Translations under genes and position numbers: made by a program
Shown: one piece after another, positions 60,670 through 64,000 of the stretch
Layout of the letters: each line of letters starts with the position of its first letter
How positions within the stretch are numbered: position 1 is the stretch's first letter
Assembly (NCBI RefSeq): GCF_032121415.1
Contig: NZ_CP135079.1
Span: 5,208,001 to 5,272,000, forward strand
Direction of reading: 5' to 3'
DNA length: 64,000 nucleotides
From: Streptomyces parvus
GTDB taxonomy: Bacteria > Actinomycetota > Actinomycetes > Streptomycetales > Streptomycetaceae
Notes under the pieces: generated by a model
What the model was told of the DNA's origin: nothing
Databases searched by the model: none
Seen by the model: only the letters and a program-made list of their open reading frames with translations

Positions 60670-61565
60670 CCGAGCAGACCACCACGCCGGACGGCCTTGT
60701 CATCGTCGACAAGCCGTCCGGCTTCACTTCGCACGACGTCGTCGCCAAGATGCGCGGCATCGCCCGTACACGACGCGTCGGCCACGCCGGCACACTGGAC
60801 CCGATGGCGACCGGGGTCCTGGTGCTCGGCGTCCAGCGGGCCACCAAGCTCCTGGGCCACCTCGCCCTGACCGAGAAGGAGTATCTCGGCACGATCCGAC
60901 TCGGCCAGGACACCGTCACCGACGACGCCGAGGGCGAGATCACCTCGTCCACCGACGCCTCCAAGGTGACCCGGGAGGGCATCGACGCCGGGGTGGCCGC
61001 GCTGAGCGGCGCGATCATGCAGGTGCCGTCCAAGGTCAGCGCCATCAAGATCGACGGCAAGCGGTCCTACGCGCGGGTGCGCGGCGGCGAGGAGTTCGAG
61101 ATCCCGGCCCGCCCGGTGACCGTCTCCTCCTTCCGCGTCTACGACGTCCGCGAGGCCGTCGCCGAGGACGGCACCCCCGTCCTCGACCTGGTCGTCTCGG
61201 TCGTCTGCTCCTCGGGGACGTACATCCGGGCGCTGGCCCGCGACCTCGGCGCCGGGCTCGGCGTCGGCGGCCACCTGACCGCGCTGCGCCGCACCCGGGT
61301 CGGCCCGTACGGACTGGACGCGGCCCGGACCCTGGACCAGCACCAGGAGGAGCTGACCGTGATGCCGGTCGCCGACGCGGCGAACGCGGCCTTCCCCCGC
61401 TGGGACGTCGACGAGAAGCGCGCCAAGCTGCTCCTCAACGGCGTACGGCTGGACATGCCCGCCTACCCGCCGGGGCCGGTCGCGGTCTTCGGATCCGACG
61501 GCGCGTTCCTCGTGCTCGTCGAGGAGGAGAAGGGCAAGGCCAAGAGCCTCGCCGTCTTCGCCTGA
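60666..61565 (+). CDS. truB: tRNA pseudouridine(55) synthase
   Basis: It makes pseudouridine 55 in the T loop of tRNAs. The protein has 299 residues. The catalytic Asp is in GHAGTLDPMATGVL, and KPSGFTSHDVV plus YIRALARDLG are family blocks. A C-terminal PUA-like region ends near FLVLVEEEKGK. ATG 60666 overlaps the rbfA stop (ATGA). The gene is last in the cluster, before a terminator. Confidence 0.96.
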   Translation: MTEQTTTPDGLVIVDKPSGFTSHDVVAKMRGIARTRRVGHAGTLDPMATGVLVLGVQRATKLLGHLALTEKEYLGTIRLGQDTVTDDAEGEITSSTDASKVTREGIDAGVAALSGAIMQVPSKVSAIKIDGKRSYARVRGGEEFEIPARPVTVSSFRVYDVREAVAEDGTPVLDLVVSVVCSSGTYIRALARDLGAGLGVGGHLTALRRTRVGPYGLDAARTLDQHQEELTVMPVADAANAAFPRWDVDEKRAKLLLNGVRLDMPAYPPGPVAVFGSDGAFLVLVEEEKGKAKSLAVFA

Positions 61566-61628
61566 CCCCCGGCGGGTCCGGCGGATCAGGACCGGACAGG
61601 CCCTGGGCCGACACGCCGACCGCCTGTC

Positions 61629-61666
61629 GTGGAGCGGGCACCACCCCCAACCGGTGCCCGCTCCAC
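61629..61666 (+). terminator. Terminator after truB
   Basis: GTGGAGCGGGCACC (61629-61642) pairs perfectly with GGTGCCCGCTCCAC (61653-61666) over 14 bp, followed by CCTTTCCCC. It ends the translation cluster 64 bp after the truB stop. Confidence 0.85.
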
Positions 61667-61815
61667 CCTTTCCCCTCCCCGGCACCATCCCTGCTCCTCG
61701 GGGGACACGCTTATTCACCCCATTGGACGGGCGCTCGGAGTGAACAGCGGGGGCGTGGGGGGCGCTTTCCCCGTCCGCGCGCTCCGGGCGATCACCGGCG
61801 GCCTACCGTCGGACC

Positions 61816-64000
61816 ATGGGCAGTGGGGACCGGTCGAAGCTGGTAAGAATCTGCGATCAGGCCGGCCGGCCGCGAGGGACGGGATTCGTCGCGGACGAGC
61901 GCGGCACGGTCGTCACCGCCCACCAGGCCGTCCTCTCCCCGGGTCCGCTCCTCCTCCACGGCACCGACGGGCGCACCTGCTCCGTCGCTCCCGACGACAT
62001 CACCGCGCTGCCCGCCCTCGGCCTCGCCCTCCTGCGCACCGGGGGACCCGACGCCCTCGACGCCGAACCGCTGCCCATCGCCGGACGCGACCGCGCCGAG
62101 CCCGGCGGTTACGTGGACATCGCCGCCCACGGACGGCGCGAGGCCCGCGTGCTCGGTACCACCCCCGCCACGTACACCGCACCGGACGGGGTCGGCCACC
62201 CGGTTCCCGCCGCCCTGGAGCTGGCCCTCGGCACCGACGGGCGCGACGCCCTGCGCTCCGGCGGCGCGGCCATCGGCGGACCGGTCACCGACCCGGCCAC
62301 CGGCGCGGTCCTCGGTATCCTCTCCACCACCCTCACGGCCCCGCACGAGGCGGCCGGCCTCGCCCTCCCGATCACCCGAGGCACGGACGACACCCTGGAC
62401 GCCCTGCTCCGCCGCAACGCCGCCGTCGCCCCCGCCTACGGCCCCCACCTCAACCTCGCCGGGGCCCTCCAGCTCACCGCCACCTCCGTCGGCTCGGCGG
62501 ACGGCCCGACGGCCCGCACCGCCCCGGTCGAGCGCGCGGACGTCCACGCCGAGCTGGCCGCCTTCGCCGCCGGTACGGGCCTGGTCCTCGGTCTCGTCGG
62601 CGCACCCGGCACCGGCCGCACCACCGAGCTGGCCGCCCTCGCCGCCCGCCGCGCCGAGGGCGGCGCCCCCGCCCCCACGCTCTGGCTGCGCGGCGCGGAC
62701 CTCCTGGCCGAGGACGTCTCGATCGCGGACGCCGCGAGCCGTACGCTCACCCGCTCCGCCCGGATCGTCACGGCGGCGGGCGCCCACGGCGACATGAGCA
62801 CGGCCACCCCGGAGCGCGTCGCCAGGCTCGCCGCCGACGCCGGACACCCGCTCCTGGTGGTCCTCGACGGCCCCGAGGAGATGCCGCCGCTGCTCGCCCA
62901 CCAGCTGGCCGACTGGACGCGCGGCACCCTCGGCTGGCTCCTTGAGAACACCGTCCGGCTCGTCGTCGCCTGCCGCCCCGAGCACTGGGAGACCGCGGGC
63001 GCCCTCTGGCCCCCGGACGCCCTGCACCGCCCGAGCCGCCCCGCCCGCCGGCTGCCGCCCGCCCTGCGGCTGGCCGACCTCACCCCCGAGCAGGCCGAGA
63101 GCGCGAAGGAGGCGTACGGCATCCCGCCCACCGCCCTGGCCCCCGGCCACGACCGGCACCCGCTGACCCTGCGGCTCCTCGCCGAGGTCCGCGCCGCGCT
63201 GCCGCCGGGCGTGCCGGGCCGACCCGACACCGAGGACGTCTTCGGCGCCCACCTCGACCTGCTGTGCGTGCGCGCCGCCGTCCGGATCGCGGCCACCGCG
63301 GACGAACAGCCCCGCGGCGCGGCCGTGCGCCGGCTGGCAGCGCGGGTGGCCGGCCAGGTCCACGAAGCGGCCCGCCGCTGCCTGGGCCCGGGCCAGGGCG
63401 AGCTGGACCGGGCGGCGTTCGAGGAGATCTTCCCCTGGCGCACCGGCTGGGCCTCCGCGGTGCTCACCGAAGGAATCCTCGTCCCCGCCGGGGCGGGCTA
63501 CCGCTTCGCCCACGAGGAGCTGGGCGACTGGGTGCAGGGCGCCCACCTCGATCTGGACGCGGCCCTGCGCTCCCTCGTGCACCGCTGGCACCGGGGGAGC
63601 GGCACCCCGGACCGCACCCCGCACCCCCACGCGTCCGGCGAACCCCGCAGCCTGCCCGTGCCCCGGCACCGCATCGGGCCGGTGATCCAGGCGATGGTGC
63701 TCCTCGGCCGCCGCCAGGGCACCGCCGCCCTCGCCCACCGGATGGCCGACCTCATCGAGGCACTGGACCGGCTCTGGACCGACGAGGGCCCGCGCGACGA
63801 GGACGCCGCCTGGTGGGCGGCCCACCTCCTGGGCGGCAGCCTGCTGCGGGTGCCCGACGCCCGCCCGTATCTCGGCGTCCTGAGGGTCCTCGCCGGACGC
63901 ATCACCCGCCGCTCCGCCGGTTCCGAAGGACCCGGGGACCTCGGGGCGTACGGCGAGTTCGGCCCCTGGTTCTGGCGGCGGCTCCGGCTGCCCGAGGAGG
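61816..64000 (+). CDS. STAND-like P-loop NTPase with N-terminal degraded trypsin-like domain, 3' end cut by window
   Basis: An open frame of 728 residues runs from ATG 61816 to the window end. Residues about 1-205 follow the trypsin-like protease layout: GTGFVADERGTVVTAHQAV (the catalytic-His segment, His present), then LGLALLRT where the usual DxALLR has Gly for Asp, and AIGGPVTDPATGAVLGIL, where the GNSGGP serine is Ile. Residues about 255-360 form a P-loop ATPase: Walker A GAPGTGRTTE (262-271) and Walker B LLVVLDGPEEM. A winged-helix-like and helical region follows (EDVFGAHLDLL, AGYRFAHEELGDWVQG). Bacterial STAND/NACHT proteins with such effector domains act in conflict or signalling; the role here is inferred only. 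Confidence 0.8.
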   Translation, partial: MGSGDRSKLVRICDQAGRPRGTGFVADERGTVVTAHQAVLSPGPLLLHGTDGRTCSVAPDDITALPALGLALLRTGGPDALDAEPLPIAGRDRAEPGGYVDIAAHGRREARVLGTTPATYTAPDGVGHPVPAALELALGTDGRDALRSGGAAIGGPVTDPATGAVLGILSTTLTAPHEAAGLALPITRGTDDTLDALLRRNAAVAPAYGPHLNLAGALQLTATSVGSADGPTARTAPVERADVHAELAAFAAGTGLVLGLVGAPGTGRTTELAALAARRAEGGAPAPTLWLRGADLLAEDVSIADAASRTLTRSARIVTAAGAHGDMSTATPERVARLAADAGHPLLVVLDGPEEMPPLLAHQLADWTRGTLGWLLENTVRLVVACRPEHWETAGALWPPDALHRPSRPARRLPPALRLADLTPEQAESAKEAYGIPPTALAPGHDRHPLTLRLLAEVRAALPPGVPGRPDTEDVFGAHLDLLCVRAAVRIAATADEQPRGAAVRRLAARVAGQVHEAARRCLGPGQGELDRAAFEEIFPWRTGWASAVLTEGILVPAGAGYRFAHEELGDWVQGAHLDLDAALRSLVHRWHRGSGTPDRTPHPHASGEPRSLPVPRHRIGPVIQAMVLLGRRQGTAALAHRMADLIEALDRLWTDEGPRDEDAAWWAAHLLGGSLLRVPDARPYLGVLRVLAGRITRRSAGSEGPGDLGAYGEFGPWFWRRLRLPEE

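Noticed and set aside
1..64000. tRNA genes, insertion sequences, integrase or attachment sites
   Set aside because: I looked for cloverleaf arms, transposase motifs and tRNA-end repeats by eye and found none; a tRNA or covariance scan would be decisive.

Overview
The window is core-chromosome DNA of a Streptomyces-type actinomycete. The evidence is very high GC with G/C in almost every third codon position, frequent GTG starts, actinobacterial protein variants (a 346-residue NusA, an IF-2 with a long Gly/Pro/Arg-rich N-terminus, a 304-residue S2 with an acidic Ala-rich tail), and a gene order that, from memory, matches the S. coelicolor stretch from rpsB to truB. I saw no tRNA or rRNA gene, insertion sequence, prophage or CRISPR array.

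Layout. (1) 1-6.7 kb: an M23-type secreted protein cut by the window edge (minus strand), then rpsB-tsf-pyrH-frr-cdsA and rlmN, with hairpins between rpsB, tsf and pyrH. (2) 6.8-10.9 kb: a TPP riboswitch followed by a thiamine ABC transporter (binding lipoprotein, fused permease, ATPase). (3) 11.0-13.4 kb: an SRPBCC/AHSA1 protein converging on an ABC permease/ATPase pair whose ATPase has a degenerate signature motif. (4) 13.6-41.2 kb: a dispersed polyamine/GABA catabolic region. It holds a class III aminotransferase with its Lrp/AsnC regulator, two aldehyde dehydrogenase plus PotD-like lipoprotein modules, PotABC permease genes, a PuuB-like FAD oxidase, GABA aminotransferase, a PucR regulator and a third aldehyde dehydrogenase. 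Interleaved are a DUF574 methyltransferase, GDPD, adenosine deaminase, a DUF4190 protein, a NADAR protein, a GH18 chitinase behind a DasR-type operator, a PAP2 phosphatase and a solitary VirD4/TraG-like ATPase. (5) 41.5-44.8 kb: a large acyl-CoA dehydrogenase and an unusual EPSP synthase. (6) 44.9-48.8 kb: dxr, a site-2-type protease and ispG (MEP isoprenoid pathway). (7) 49-52.2 kb: two GNAT acetyltransferases and proS. (8) 52.2-54.3 kb: a minus-strand operon of a ferritin-like lipoprotein, a DUF4439 protein and an apparent pseudokinase. (9) 54.5-61.6 kb: rimP-nusA-ylxR-infB-ylxP-rbfA-truB, the conserved translation/ribosome-maturation cluster. (10) 61.8 kb to the end: the start of a large STAND-like ATPase fused to a catalytically degraded trypsin-like domain, cut by the window edge.

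How the genes fit together. In the catabolic region, polyamines would enter through PotD/PotABC and be attacked by the aminotransferase or the FAD oxidase. The aldehydes would be oxidised by the dehydrogenases, and GABA aminotransferase plus a further dehydrogenase would feed succinate. No glutamyl-polyamine ligase or gamma-Glu-GABA hydrolase is in the window, so the route is incomplete here. The most unusual items are the pseudo-trypsin/STAND protein, the lone VirD4-like ATPase, the pseudokinase operon, the EPSP synthase with Ala at the glyphosate-gating glycine, and the duplicated dehydrogenase/binding-protein module.
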